64,000 nt of DNA from Gliomastix tumulicola (GCA_001599755.1 BCHX01000001.1:7006001-7070000), one strand, 5' to 3'. Positions 51,983 to 63,900 are shown, numbered from the stretch's first letter. Made by a program: numbers and translations. The notes: generated from the sequence alone by a model not told the origin.

Positions 51983-53963
51983 ATGGCCCCCTCTCTCCTT
52001 CACCAAGACCTGCACAATGGTACCAGTGTCAAGTCGGCGTACACCAACGGTAATGGTGTAAGCCACAAGACACCCAAGCCTGACTTGACCCCTGGGCCCT
52101 CGGTCCCCGAGCCTCTGATGGCCAAGACAGCACCCGCCCTCGATGCCTCGTACAAGATCGTGGAGCGCCCTATTGGGACTCGACGCCGCATTCGAGTTGT
52201 CTGCATGGGCGCCGGGTACTCGGGCCTCATGATGGCCATGGTGTTCAACGAGCGCATGAAGGACAAGAATGCCGAGCTTGTGATCTACGAGCGCAACGAG
52301 GATCTCGGCGGCACATGGCTGGAGAACAGGTACGTTCTGCACTGTCCTCGGGGAGAACTCTCGCTGACACCTCCTCCTCTCTAGATACCCCGGCTGCAAG
52401 TGCGACATTCCTGCACACAACTACTCGTACAGCTTCGAGCCGAACCCGGACTGGCCCAACTATTACGCGACGGCCCAGCAGATCCACGAGTACATGCACA
52501 ACGTGTCGAAGAAGCACGACTGCGAGCGGTTCATCAAGTATAAGCACACCATCAACGGGGCGTCGTGGGACGAGAAGAGGGGCAAGTGGAATATCCAGGT
52601 CAAGAACGGCGAGGGCGCCGTTATCTGGGACGAGGCCGATGTGTTTATCAATGCTGGCGGCGTGCTCAAGTATGTCTCCTATATACCGACTTTTGTCTGT
52701 GCTATGCTAACTCCTGACAGCAACTGGAAATGGCCCAACATCGAGGGCCTCAGCAGCTACAAGGGCAAGCTCCTCCACTCCGCCCGCTGGGACGAGGACT
52801 ACGACTTCACCGGCAAGCGCGTTGCTGTCATCGGCATCGGCTCGTCTGGTATCCAGATTGTGCCCAAGCTCGCCACGGTCGTCGACTCGATGGACCTCTT
52901 CATCCGAACGCAGACGTGGATCTCGCCCGCGCCCGGCATCAACGAGCCGACGGCCAACGACCCCGAGATGGACCCTGACTACAACTTCACCGAGGCGAGT
53001 CTCAACATCTTCAAGGACCCCGAGGTCCTGCGCGAGTACCGCGCCGCCATCATGGACCGACGCATCGAGAACTTCCAGCGGGCGCTCGCCGACAGCGACG
53101 TCCAGCTCAAGGCCCAGGCGCTGTTCCGCAAGAGCATGACGGAGCGGCTCGGCGACAGCGAGAAGGGCCGCAAGGCCGCGCAGTTCCTCCTCCCGGACTT
53201 CCCCGTCGGCTGCCGGCGCCAGACACCCGGACCGGGCTTCCTCGAGGCGCTCGTCCAGGACAACGTGGAGATGCGGTGGGACGACATCAAGCACATCTCG
53301 GAAAGGGGCATCGTCTTCAAGTCCGGCGAGGAGAGAGAGTACGACGCCATCGTGTGCGCGACGGGCTTCGACACGACCTTCAAGCCTGCTTTCCCGCTCA
53401 TCGGCCGCAACGGCGTCAACCTGGCCGAGAAGTGGACGCAGGAGCAGCCCAAGGCGTACTTTGGCTTCCTCGTGCCCGACATGCCGAACTACTTCTGCTT
53501 CATCGGCCCCAACAGCCCCATCAGCAACGGCTCCCTCGTGCTGGGTATCCAGGCCACGGCCGTCTACGTCTACAAGTGGCTCGAGAAGCTGCAGACCGAG
53601 ATGGTCAAGAGCTTCGAGGTCCGCCACGACGTCAACGAGGAGTACAACCAGCACATGCAGAAGTACCTCGAGCGCACCGTCTGGACGCGCAACTGCCGCA
53701 GCTGGTACAAGCGAGGCACCGTCGAGGGGCCCGTCGTGGCCATCTACGGCGGCACGTCCTTCCACTTCATGGAGGCTATCAAGAACCCGCGGTGGGAGGA
53801 TTTCAACGTCGAGCGGCTGGAGGAGGCGCGCTCGAACCGGTTTGCGTATCTGGGCAACGGCTTCTCGAGGAGAGAGGCCAAGGGGCAGACTGTGGGAGCG
53901 ACGCAGACGCTGGACTTTGACGAGTATTGGAGCCTGTTCGTGCTGCCTGATATCCACGATTGA
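51983..53963 (+). CDS. Baeyer-Villiger type flavin monooxygenase
   Basis: Three exons: 51983-52329, 52385-52669 and 52721-53963, giving 624 residues. FAD site GAGYSG is near residue 76, with NEDLGGTWLEN just before intron 1. The BVMO fingerprint YKGKLLHSARW (F/YxGxxxHxxxW) is near 222, and the NADPH site GIGSSGIQ near 245. ATGFD is near 425. These identify a class B monooxygenase that inserts oxygen beside a ketone to give an ester or lactone, using FAD and NADPH. The neighbouring lactonase- and cyclase-type hydrolases could open such a lactone. The N-terminal ~60 residues are a poorly conserved extension. Exceptionally GC-rich coding sequence. Confidence 0.9.
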
Positions 53964-54777
53964 GATGTATAGAGTGGGATAAAGATAGATAGAGTAGCAT
54001 TAAGATACACGCTTGTAGAGCCTGATTTGGATATTACAGAACATGACATCGTCTTCTGAGATCTGCCATTGTGCACTTTCTTGGCAAGATCCATTTCCAT
54101 CCCGAAATTGCTACGAGTATCGGGGTTAGAAGAGGGGGGTGCGTGACGTATAAAATATTGACAAAAGTCTATCGATAATTACCGTTTGGCATTCCTCCGC
54201 CGTAGATAACCGCACAGCTCGATCACATTCCTTACTTTGAAACATCAACTGGGCTTAGGGTTTAATAATAGAATGTCAGTTTGACCACGACAACGATGTT
54301 TACCCAGCCTCGGCGTCATAGCTGAAGTTATTCCATGATATATTTGGTACGCCATTACAATAATACTAGGTGTGGCGTCAAGGTCATGGCTTCTGGATCG
54401 CGACCGAAGTATGGTAGTATTTAGGTGAATGCTATCGAAGCATGGAGGAATGTGACCCGGCATCTAGGGTAAAAGGCTGCGAGGAAACGCGGTCATGGAC
54501 AGGGCTTCTTCAAGGGCACTGCCTGTGCTCTCAAAGTATGATGCTCAAGAGACGCAATTACCGTTTCATCTCCTCCCTCCTTCACATTCCAGCATCCAAG
54601 TATTACGCTGAATACGCCAAACCTTGGTTACGAGCAGATCAAACCCAAGTTGCGACCCCGAATTTTGTATATCAAGGCAGCATCTCGCCGTTCATCTTCA
54701 GTTCGGCCTCACTGAAGTCCCACCTAGCTTCATCAATATTATTCTACTATTCAGATATCAAACACAACATAGTAACA
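53964..54777. other. Intergenic region before the fascin-like gene
   Basis: 814 bases, A/T-rich. An open frame continues upstream of 54778 to 54442 but has no domain character and no good start; I treat it as leader and promoter. Confidence 0.5.
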
Positions 54778-55188
54778 ATGGCATCCTCAGTCGAGGCAGG
54801 GAAGACGTACTTCCTCCGCATCCCCGACGGCGGTGTCGTCAGTCAAATCCACGGCCGCTACACCGACGACGACGTCTACATCCGACCCAAGGACAGCGAG
54901 TACAACAGAGACTACCAGAAATGGGAGGCCGTCTCCAGTCACGGCCTCTTCGGCTTCCGCAGCTTGCGCAACCAGAAGTTCCTGGGATCCAACAACAACG
55001 GAGACCTCACCGCAGTCGCGCCCCAGGTTAAGGGATGGGAGGAGTTTTATGTCGACAATGCGGATGGCCGTCATCACCTCGCCTTGAAGAAGGACGACAA
55101 GTGGCAGACGGTTGATCGAGCCAAGTACAGCGACAGCCTCTCGTTGTCCGATGGCAGTTACGTACCCATTGAGTTTGAACCGGCCTGA
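54778..55188 (+). CDS. Fascin/beta-trefoil-like small protein
   Basis: An intronless gene of 136 residues from ATG 54778 (AACAATGGCA). The sequence (GKTYFLRIPDGGVVSQIHGRYTDDDVYIRPKD, HGLFGFRSLRNQKFLGSNNNGDLTA, GWEEFYVD, HHLALKKDDKW) fits a fascin-type beta-trefoil, in which each module has 'G-x-FRS...KFLG' turns. Such single-domain fungal proteins are cytosolic and may bind carbohydrate or actin, but neither is shown here. No signal peptide. Confidence 0.65.
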   Translation: MASSVEAGKTYFLRIPDGGVVSQIHGRYTDDDVYIRPKDSEYNRDYQKWEAVSSHGLFGFRSLRNQKFLGSNNNGDLTAVAPQVKGWEEFYVDNADGRHHLALKKDDKWQTVDRAKYSDSLSLSDGSYVPIEFEPA

Positions 55189-55643
55189 ACGGGAGTACGT
55201 CTGGCATTCCTACTTGGCTGGCTGGAATCTAACCTGATGAGCAGTATGAAAGTCATTGTACCATCAGAATTTGTATTTGCTACCTTGTTTGAATTTTCTC
55301 CCTTGTCAATTGGAACACGAGTAGGAGTTAAGGAGCACAAGGCCACGGCGCTGTCACTATGCCTTGGCATCAGGTTTCTCCTGTTTCGGGACAGGTTTCC
55401 CTGGGCTGTAATGCAAATGCAAGGGCATCACTTGTGAAGCAATTTCTGTTGGCTTTAGAGCGCAGTGAGTGATTGATATTGTATGCCGTGAGAGACAATG
55501 ATGACCAGATACTCTATACACTGTATAATCTCATAGATGTCTGTCAAAACTACCTGGAAGTTGGTTGGAGTAGGCCTCGTGTCACAGCTCAACCTGGCAG
55601 TCGAGTCGGCCTACTTGGACGCACTCCATAAGACGGCGACACC
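55189..55643. other. 3'-3' intergenic region
   Basis: Between the convergent fascin-like and permease genes. No gene or repeat seen. Confidence 0.5.
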
Positions 55644-57328
55644 CTAAAGGTGATACCTGAAGAGCGGGCTCCGGTCGCCCATCTTCTCGAGCTGCTCAGC
55701 AGTGTACTTGGCATCAATCTCCTCCCTCGACATGCCCTCTCTCTTCTTATTGATCGCCTTGTAAGCAAGCTCCAAGGTAGTGGCCGACGCTATTCCGCCA
55801 CAGATGAAGCCGAGAGCCGTGCCCCAGCCCGTCTGGTACCTGGGACTCTCGCTCCCGAGGAAGATGAAGCTGCCAATGATACCGCCGCAGTTGCCCAGAC
55901 CAATCATGAACGCAATACCCATAGCCCTCTTGGTCGGACCGGCCACGTTGTTCAAGGTCCACGTGTTGCCGCCGGGGATGACGGGATACACGCTGATGGT
56001 CGCCACGTGCACAAACGTATAGCAGAGGGCAACATGCGTGGCAATCTCGGCGCTGAAGGAGAAGAGCACCGCGTACGCCGTCATCAGACTCAGCAGCGGA
56101 CCGACGATGAACGGCCAGCGCCACGAGACGCGGTCGGCGAATGTAGCGACGACGATGGCCGAGATGGCGCCCGCGATGTAAGGCGGCGCCGAGAGCAGCT
56201 GGGCCTGCGTGCTCTTGAAGCCCATGTTGACCATGATCTGCGGGAGCGTGAACTTGAGCGCGTACGTCGGCACGGAGCTCGCCATGAAGATGAGGGCCTG
56301 CAGGTACAGCTGCCAGTCGGTGAGCACGGAGACCAGCACCCTGATCTTGTCGCCCTTCTTCTGCGGGGAGGCGCCGCGCTCCTCGGGCGCGTCGTCCTGC
56401 TGCTGCGCCGCCTGCGGGCTCGCACGGTACTTCTGGTACAGGTTGTTGAGGTACCGGATCTGATCCGGGTTGAGCCACCGCGACGAGTGCGAGGGCGAGT
56501 CGGGCAGCGTCCAGAACGACGAGATGCCGAGGGCGACGGTGAGGATGCCCTCGATGATGAAGATCCAGCGCCAGCCCTTGTAGCCGCCGACTCCAGACAT
56601 CTCGGCGATGCCGGCGGCGAGGAGCCCCGAGAAGGCACCCGAGACGGCGGCGGCGCAGTACAGCATCGACATGCGGAACTGCGTCATGTGAGGGGGGTAC
56701 CATTGGCTGATGAGGTACACCGCTCCGGGGAAGAAACCAGCCCTGTAACAGCTGGTCAGCGTGTGGTGTGCTAAGAACCATAAGGGGTGGACTTACTCAA
56801 ACACGCCTAGAAGCACGCGGCAGCCGACAAGGCCTCCCCAGCTCTGGACGACCCCGCTGCAGGTCATGACGATCCCCCACGAGGTGACGATAATGCCGAT
56901 CCAGTGGGATGGCTTGCTGAAGCGGATGAGGATCGAGTTGGCCGGGATCTCGCAGATGATGTAGGGCACGAAGAACATCATGTTGGCAATGTTGTAGTCG
57001 GTCCCCTTCATGTTGAGGTCGGCTTCCAGCCCTTCGATCTTGGCGTTTCCGATGTTGGCTCTGGACCTCTTGTTAGCGGAATACTTGTGCGTAGTAGCTG
57101 CTCGTGCGATGCTCACCTGTCCAGGTTGGCCACGAGATACAGAGCCATGAGCATCGGCATCAGACGCATGTCAACCTTGCGGAAGATCTTGTTGTGCTCC
57201 TCCTGCGACACCGACTGGATCTGCGTCTCGAGGTCGGTCGCATTCTCAAACGACTTCTCCAGGTGGAGGGCGTCGTTCTTGGTGTTGACCTCCTCGGAAG
57301 CGCGGGTATCTGCTCTGTCGGCCGTCAT
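55644..57328 (-). CDS. MFS permease, anion:cation symporter family (Tna1/allantoate-permease-like)
   Basis: Three exons: 57117-57328, 56797-57060 and 55644-56742, giving 524 residues. Signatures: RKVDMRLMPMLMALYLVANLDRANIGNAKIEGLEADLNMKGTDYNIA (split by intron 1), EIPANSILIRF, GCRVLLGVFEAGFFPGAVYLIS (split by intron 2) and GGYKGWRWIFIIEGILT. Twelve helices are expected. The subgroup includes nicotinate, allantoate and related anion transporters. The fewer introns and different sequence place it in another subgroup than the permeases at 27184 and 41672. It probably imports the substrate of the BVMO cluster. Confidence 0.88.
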
Positions 57329-57382
57329 GTTTGCGCAGAGATGCTGTCGTTTTCTCGTCGTTGGCTGACACAGACAGACAGA

Positions 57383-57406
57383 CTCTCTCTCTCTCTCTCT
57401 CTCTCT
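57383..57406 (+). repeat. (CT)12 microsatellite
   Basis: Perfect CT dinucleotide run 55-78 bases upstream of the permease ATG, reading GA on the coding strand. Confidence 0.85.
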
Positions 57407-57597
57407 GAGAAGGCGGCTGCGGCCAGTAGATATGCGGTTTCTTCATCAGCGGCGCTCGTTCGCCCTTTTGTGGGATTTGTGGAGAGACGCGGAGAAGAGA
57501 CTGGCAGGCTCTACCCCGGATCTGGGGAACGCGGACTTTGATGTCCGGGGCTGGTGGTCGGACTTGTATATTTTGTCGGCGTGGCCCACCTGATATG

Positions 57598-57612
57598 ATT
57601 CACGGCGAGTCA
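57598..57612. promoter_or_regulatory. 15-base element ATTCACGGCGAGTCA (copy 2)
   Basis: Exact match to 41182-41196; see that entry. Confidence 0.5.
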
Positions 57613-58301
57613 TGGAAGCGATGGCACTGGATCTCCGGGTCGGTGAGTATATGATTGACCGCACATTGCTGGATGCCCTGGGCGCTGTTCCGTTTCCCCG
57701 GCGTTACGGAACATTGTGCCCTTATCGGCTTGTCCGACGGTGGCTTGGATGATAGCGTGGTTGAAACTACAGCCGCGGGATGTCTGACCGGGTCTATAAT
57801 ACCAGCTCGCGGATAAGCTGTCCTAGATGGACTATGAGGCATAAAATTCTGATACATGCCACACATTTGAAGGACAAAGCGTGATGCTGAGGTTTCTACA
57901 AGGAGTGCATGTACGGCCAGGAGAGAAGACAAGTACCTATCAGCTTAACGGGTTAAGAGAGTCTAGACACGAGGAGCGCATGCGAAGAGGATGCCGAGCT
58001 CGCTTGAGCATAGATTTAGTCAGGAGTACCTTGAAAGAATGGGGATGAGTCTCCGCCGTAAAAAGGACCGGTAGACCCAACGCTCATATTTTGCCTCTCA
58101 AACATAACGCTTGGGAAGAAGGCAATAAATACATTATCCATAGTCACATGCCTGGACACACGTCGAACTGCATCATCATAATCGTAGCTTAGTAACGCGC
58201 ACATTATTAAACTCTATCTTATATGTATTGAAATGCACAGGGTCTCACACCGTGAGGACCCTGCCCTGACCAATTCTTCTTCTCGCCGTTCTCTGGGCAG
58301 C

Positions 58302-59213
58302 CTATTTGGGTCTTGTGGGAACAGATGAAAGAGCCTGGGTCTTCAGCTCTTCTCTAGCCGCCTTCTTCTGAAGGTACAGTTGTAAATCGACCTTCCCGTC
58401 CTGCGTCTCCTGCAAGGTTTTCCAAAAGAGCTTCCACCCTCTTCTTGGGAACAAGAAGTCCCGTAGACTAAGCAACGCCCCCGGATGCTGAACCCGGGCA
58501 CTACTCGACCGATTTTTGAAGCTTTGCATCACTTTCTCCAAAGACTCACCTTCAATGATGTCCATCTCGTGGTGTGCCAGCAGAAGCATCTCGCACCGCA
58601 GGCGCTGAGCAATGTTAGGCCAGTACAGACAGTTCCACAGTTTGAAAAGCCCAAGATTATACTCCCGTGATAATTCCAGCGCCATTTGGAGTTCTTCATC
58701 CTTGTCCTGTCTTCTGTCCTCCTGGTCTCTCAACGCGTCTTCGCACTTGTTAAGTTCGTGAATATCAGCGAATCTCTCCTTAGCTTCCCTCAGGTCCTCC
58801 TTCCGCCGCTGCGTGGCTTCGGTCTGTTTCTTCAGTGACAGGAGCTTTACGTCCACCAGGAGGTCGCAGTAGCGCTTTAAAACCATCATACAGCTGAGGT
58901 AGCAATCATCCACCTGCTTACTTTCAACGATTCTGCCCTTCTCACCCGCATTGCAGTATTCCTCCAACACGGCCATATCGCGGACGTGCCACTCTTTCGC
59001 ATCTTCGTCTTGTACGATTCTGCCGCTCGTATTCAAGTTTTTCTTTTGTCGCTGCTCCACCCTGAGCCTTTCGAGATCAGAGATCACAGCCTCGTTCTTA
59101 TCGTGGATGTCCAGAAAATCCTCATTCAGTTCCTCCGGACTAGGCAGAAGGTTTATCATGTCGGACAGGCTAGTTTTCGCTGAGGAAAAATTGTACCAAA
59201 ACTTGAAGGACAT
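58302..59213 (-). CDS. Hypothetical helical protein, 303 residues
   Basis: An intronless frame from ATG 59213. It is strongly charged and helical with coiled-coil character at residues ~30-60 and 125-185 (LKKQTEATQRRKEDLREAKERF, KCEDALRDQEDRRQDKDEEL). I recognise no family. The context, beside a PaxU-like gene and a NACHT-WD40 gene, says little. Confidence 0.55.
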   Translation of the reverse strand: MSFKFWYNFSSAKTSLSDMINLLPSPEELNEDFLDIHDKNEAVISDLERLRVEQRQKKNLNTSGRIVQDEDAKEWHVRDMAVLEEYCNAGEKGRIVESKQVDDCYLSCMMVLKRYCDLLVDVKLLSLKKQTEATQRRKEDLREAKERFADIHELNKCEDALRDQEDRRQDKDEELQMALELSREYNLGLFKLWNCLYWPNIAQRLRCEMLLLAHHEMDIIEGESLEKVMQSFKNRSSSARVQHPGALLSLRDFLFPRRGWKLFWKTLQETQDGKVDLQLYLQKKAAREELKTQALSSVPTRPK

Positions 59214-59487
59214 TTTGAAGCGCTATTGCTAAAGGGAGCTCGTAAGTGTGTATGCTGATTGCATATAGGAGACAGGAAGGATGTTGCAAATATATACACT
59301 CCGCAACAAAAACAGGATATGTCGGCGAAGCCACGACAAACAGTGCAAGTACAGAAGTATACCTCGCCACACTAAGCGAAACGTAAAAGAACAAGAGGCA
59401 GCAAGGTCAAAACACACCGCGAAGCGCATCGAACTAGTCGACTTTGTTTAGCTAGTACTAGAACAGCAAGGCAAAACCAGGCGAGCT

Positions 59488-60363
59488 TCACAAAGCGCCA
59501 GCCTCCCCCCATGCCTTGCCAATCGCGTTCCAGTATCTCTCTGGATCGATTCTCATGTGTCCCACATGGGGGGATTTGTGGAATATCTCCGTGGCGCAGG
59601 AGCAACCGGCCCGCCGCCATTGAGCAACCGAATCCTCGACATCTTCCCATCCGACCATCTCGTCCGCCGTCGAGTAGAGAAAGAGCCGGCGGGTGCTGGT
59701 AGAGACAAGCGAAGGATCCTGGATAGGTCCCGGAAACAGCCTGCCCACGGCCGGCCAACGTGTGGCGCGCTGTACACCTTCGCCGAGAAGAAGAACGCCA
59801 GCCCAGACCACCCGCATTAACAAGATAGGGAGCGGAATGACTGCGCCAGTAGCAACCGCAAGAGCAAGTGACCAGCGGCCGAGATTCCGCACCAGAGAGG
59901 TACCTCCCGGGGCTGAGTCAAAAACAATGAGTCTGCACGGGAACGGCCTTTCTTGCTCTGACCGATCCTGGCATGCCATTCGGTAGGCAAGCAGTGTGGC
60001 GATAAAGCTGACAGTCCCTGAGTTTGACATGGCCTGGACGAGTATGCGATTGCCTCGGTGTAAATCGGGTGATCCGGGGACAAGACCTGCCGCGTGAACT
60101 ACAGGGAGCATGGCCTCGGTCCGTTTGGAGACCGTCTGGAATATGGACTCGAGGAGAGTGCAGAGGACGATGATGATTCGGGAATGGGGATATAGAGCTC
60201 GATAGCCGTCGGCATATTTGATGATGTGCTTGGGCTGGCCATCTCCCCAGGCATAGATGATGACTGTCTCTGGGTCGCGCGAAGGAATATCGCCTGTTGG
60301 CTCAAGAACATAGACTTGATCTGAGAGGGCTGTGTAGCCCTGGAAACGAGACGTGCCAGTCAT
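59488..60363 (-). CDS. PaxU-like DUF829 (TMEM53) alpha/beta-hydrolase-like protein
   Basis: An intronless frame; I start at ATG 60363 (MTGTSRFQGYTALSD), giving 291 residues. Features of DUF829: VIIYAWGDGQPKHIIKYADGYRALYPHSRIIIV near residue 35, the nucleophile-like MSNSGTVSFI near 115, FDSAPG near 155, and LFLYSTADEMVGWEDVEDSVAQWRRAG with HVGHMRIDPERYW near the end. This is the fold of PaxU from the paxilline cluster, whose chemistry is unclear. No other indole-diterpene genes are near, so a role in that pathway is not suggested. Confidence 0.8.
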   Translation of the reverse strand: MTGTSRFQGYTALSDQVYVLEPTGDIPSRDPETVIIYAWGDGQPKHIIKYADGYRALYPHSRIIIVLCTLLESIFQTVSKRTEAMLPVVHAAGLVPGSPDLHRGNRILVQAMSNSGTVSFIATLLAYRMACQDRSEQERPFPCRLIVFDSAPGGTSLVRNLGRWSLALAVATGAVIPLPILLMRVVWAGVLLLGEGVQRATRWPAVGRLFPGPIQDPSLVSTSTRRLFLYSTADEMVGWEDVEDSVAQWRRAGCSCATEIFHKSPHVGHMRIDPERYWNAIGKAWGEAGAL

Positions 60364-60977
60364 TGCCGAGGAAGAGAATGAATATGGTATCGAGGTAAGA
60401 TTTATTAGAAAGACGGAGTGCCACTGGCGAGATATAAATACAAATCTCAAGCTTGTATTCATCCCTTTGGAGCTCTCAATTAGTTCACGTAGCCATCTAA
60501 GCCGAGGCTCATGAAATGGCATCTTGGCGGAGGATTTCGTGTCATTGACAGGGGTAAATGGTCAAGTAAGCCTTTGTTTACTATGACGGGTGTGGTACTT
60601 ATGGTCTGACTGCCTATCGCCAGGGCTAGGAACGGGGTTTCGCGACAAGGGATGCGGGTCACCTCCGGTCCGGAAACGGAGGACTGTCGCGAAGTTGCTC
60701 CGCGAGCCCGGTCCCACTGCCATACGCAGAGAGTCCAAGGAATGCGAGTGAGCATTATCTTCAAAGTTCTAGATTGCCACAAGCGTGACACAGGGTCTAA
60801 TTTTTGGGATACGATCCCCAGTAGTACGCCTTGGGCAGGCTGAAAGCACATGTCAGGAATGGTCAGTGGAGCTGAGCTTAGTTCAATTCATTTCCAGTAT
60901 TAGCATCTATGCTTAACAATTCATATCAGGTTCCAAACGTTGGCATATCGATGCAGTTTTCGCTTGCCATTTCGTCT
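60364..60977. other. Intergenic region
   Basis: No supported gene between the DUF829 and NACHT-WD40 genes. Confidence 0.5.
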
Positions 60978-63900
60978 TCATTCAAATCGAAACCAAGTGA
61001 CACTAGCCAACTCCAATTCAAAGACAAATGTTCCGTAGGCATAAGCAGGAAGGCTCCGCGATAGTAAAGGATCTGTATAGTCTGGCGGGAGGCGTAGAAG
61101 TCGAGATCCGTTCTTGACAACCCACTCGTACGAGGAGTTAAGCCCGTAGCGTGTTGCCGTCTGGTGGAAATATTCAGTAAGGTCTTCGGCAATTGGGGTG
61201 TCTCCGGCTTTCGACTTTGCTGTAATCTTCTTCATGTCGATGAGTCCGAAGTGATTGCGCAGGAACATTCCGTCATCCTGGAAGGGATTGAGGTCTTCGT
61301 GAGGTACAAGAAACGTCCTGGTGAGCGCCGGTGTTGTCTCCAGGTTGACGATAGCAATATAAGGGGCATAAAAGTTTGTCTTGGTGTCAGGACCCCCCCC
61401 GGTGCAAGCAAGCAGGTTTCCCGCCGATGAAAAAGTTATGGCTCTGACGTCTATCGTTAGATCCACAGTCCTTGACATGATTATTCTCACACCACCTTCT
61501 TGCTTGACCAGATCCCAAATGACAACTCCTTTACCTTGGCTAGCAGCAAATCGATCAAAGTTGGGTGAGAAGGCAACAGGCCGTCTGAGCTTGTACTCGG
61601 TAGAATCCACACTGAAGACAATGCCTCCCGTTTCAACTTCCCACACTTGGCAACCAGAAACTGATTCTGTGATGATCCATTCGCCCCGTGGGGAGAATCC
61701 TACTGGCTCGAAGTGACTGTCTTTGTCACGAGGCGGGATCTTGACCTGAGGATCAGTATTGTGAGCCGGACGCCAGATCCCAATACACTTGTCTGTCATC
61801 ACCGATGCGAGAAGAGGTCCCTCAGCTGGATCAGCACACCACAGAATGGAGTGAGCCCCATCGATTATGTGCTTGGCACCGTTTATCGCCTGGATCACAG
61901 TCTTCCTCTTTACACCATTTCCGTTGTTGAAAGCGAAATAGCGGCTGTCCGGCGAGAAAGTACCGAGCAACCGAAAAAATGGCGGAACAGGACTATCCAG
62001 GCAATGAATTCGGGAGCGCAGTGCGGTATGCCAGAGTTCGATAGAGTGTCCCCGGCGAAATCCAACTATTTGGCCATCAGGCGAGAGGCAGGGTTCTTGT
62101 CTTGGATGCGGATTCTTTTCGCCGTGTTGAGCCTCATGATTGAGACTGATGTCCCAAACCTTCGCAAAGTATTGTGTCTCGCACGAGATAGCACGGCTTC
62201 CTGTGGGCGATATTGTGAGGGACTGAGACCACATTCCTAGAGCAGTGACTTGCCTGGCGACCTCTCCGGTTGCGACAGACCACAAAGATATTGTGTCATG
62301 TAGCTCATGTATGGAGACTGTAGCAAGGAATTTGCCGTTGGATGAACATTCCATATGGACAATGCCCTGCGGTCCCTTCGCAAAATGTCGAGAGGATGCA
62401 TTATCAGGATTCTCGAGATTCCAGACAAGAATTGTTCCGTTTTTGAAGGCAGAGAACAGGTTCATCTCATCCTTTGAAAAGGAGAACGCAGAGACGTCTT
62501 CGTTTTCCAACAACACCGCCGGAGGCATTTCCTCCATGTCTAGACGCTTAATAGTAATGCCTCTACCGGTGCTGAACGCCAAAAGTTTCCGATGTGATGC
62601 CAAACCTATCTTGAGGACACTCTCCCATTGGCCCTCCAGTAACAGCTTCTCCGGTGGAGACTCAGTAGCGTCCAGACTTTGCATAACGAGTGACCGACGT
62701 ATAATTTTAGACTCCTGGTCGTAGTCCTCGGTGATTCCCACGATGTCTTTATCTTCGAGAGTGGTGGCAAATGCTAAATCGGGAACCCCGTGGATAATCT
62801 TCTCACAGGACCAATTCGCCACGTCCCAAACAAGGACGACTCCTTTTTTGTCCGTCCGGCCACTAGCGACAAGCTTTCGGCCGTCGACAGAGTAAGAGAG
62901 GGTTGAAAGCTCATGGGTCGTGTTGATTGTTGTAGTGCGAGTCAAAGAATTCAAATCCCATATGACAATCTGATTGCCCCCAATGATCGTCGCAAATTGT
63001 TCAGTGCCAATGATAGGGGAGAAAGCCACATTCCACACGTTGGGGATCGTATGTAGACAGACATCCCACGTAGCACTCTGCTGTGGCTTGACAGTGATCC
63101 ACGATGGCTCTTCATCGCAATACAGACGTCTGACTATGCTCTGGCTGGGACTGAACACGAGAGCCGATGAATAGACCTGTAAGGGGGCCACCTCGATGGT
63201 TTCCCTGTGAGCGAAAAGGAAGCGCATTATATCGTGAAGTAAATCTTTTAGGCTATCATCTGGTGTATGCTTGCAGGTTTAGTTAGCTAAGCATTTATCA
63301 ACTCTTCAGGTCACTACATGTGTACTCACATGTCTCTTCGATAGTTTCACAAATGCTGCCGTCACAAAAGGCAAGCATTTCAGAAGGCTCAGCGCTTCTA
63401 GCCAGTTGAGAAGTCCCCATTTGAGAAAGGATTCGCATAGATTCAGCATTTCCGTGGACTCATCTTCAACTTCGAGAAGATGATGCACCCAGTAAGTGCA
63501 GGAGTACGCGACCGAGGCCAAAGGGTCGGGGTCAGGAACCTCAACTTCCTCTGCAAGAAATCCGGGCTCTTGCAGATCATAGATGTCTCGCCGCAGAACC
63601 TTCAAACTCGCGATCGACCTCGAGAATATTGTGGCATGCTGAGACATATGTTGGCCCTGTTGGGCGCTCTTCAAGAGGAAGTCTTTGGCTGACTGGTGGA
63701 CAAAGTAGACGAAGTCGTTTCTCACAGTGAGGAATGAGCCGCAGGACTCAATCATCTCGTCCAAATATTTGTCTTCCACGGAATTCAGCTCTTCGATGAG
63801 TGTTTTCAACTCAGCTTTCTTGACCGGCCGAAAAACAAAGCACGCTGTCGCCAGTATCTGTCTGATCAGCCCGTCACCCTCTGACTCTGCTGCTATGGTG

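Larger units (their letters stand above)
57329..58301. promoter_or_regulatory. Promoter of the permease gene and intergenic region
   Basis: Nearly 1 kb. It contains (CT)12 in the leader (57383-57406), GATGTCCGG at 57540-57548 and the 15-base ATTCACGGCGAGTCA at 57598-57612. The distal part has no supported gene. Confidence 0.5.

Noticed and set aside
52707..53957. 416-codon antisense open frame across the BVMO gene
   Set aside because: A shadow frame caused by very GC-rich codon third positions; low-complexity Val/Leu/Asp/Glu product with no family. Similar long shadows at 7529-8179, 9520-10278 and 55650-56774 were dropped for the same reason.
54442..54777. N-terminal extension of the fascin-like protein
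   Set aside because: A/T-rich with leader-like composition; the trefoil begins right after ATG 54778.
59488..60363. Indole-diterpene cluster suggested by the PaxU-like gene
   Set aside because: No prenyltransferase, GGPP synthase or P450 lies nearby; the PaxU family is widespread outside such clusters.
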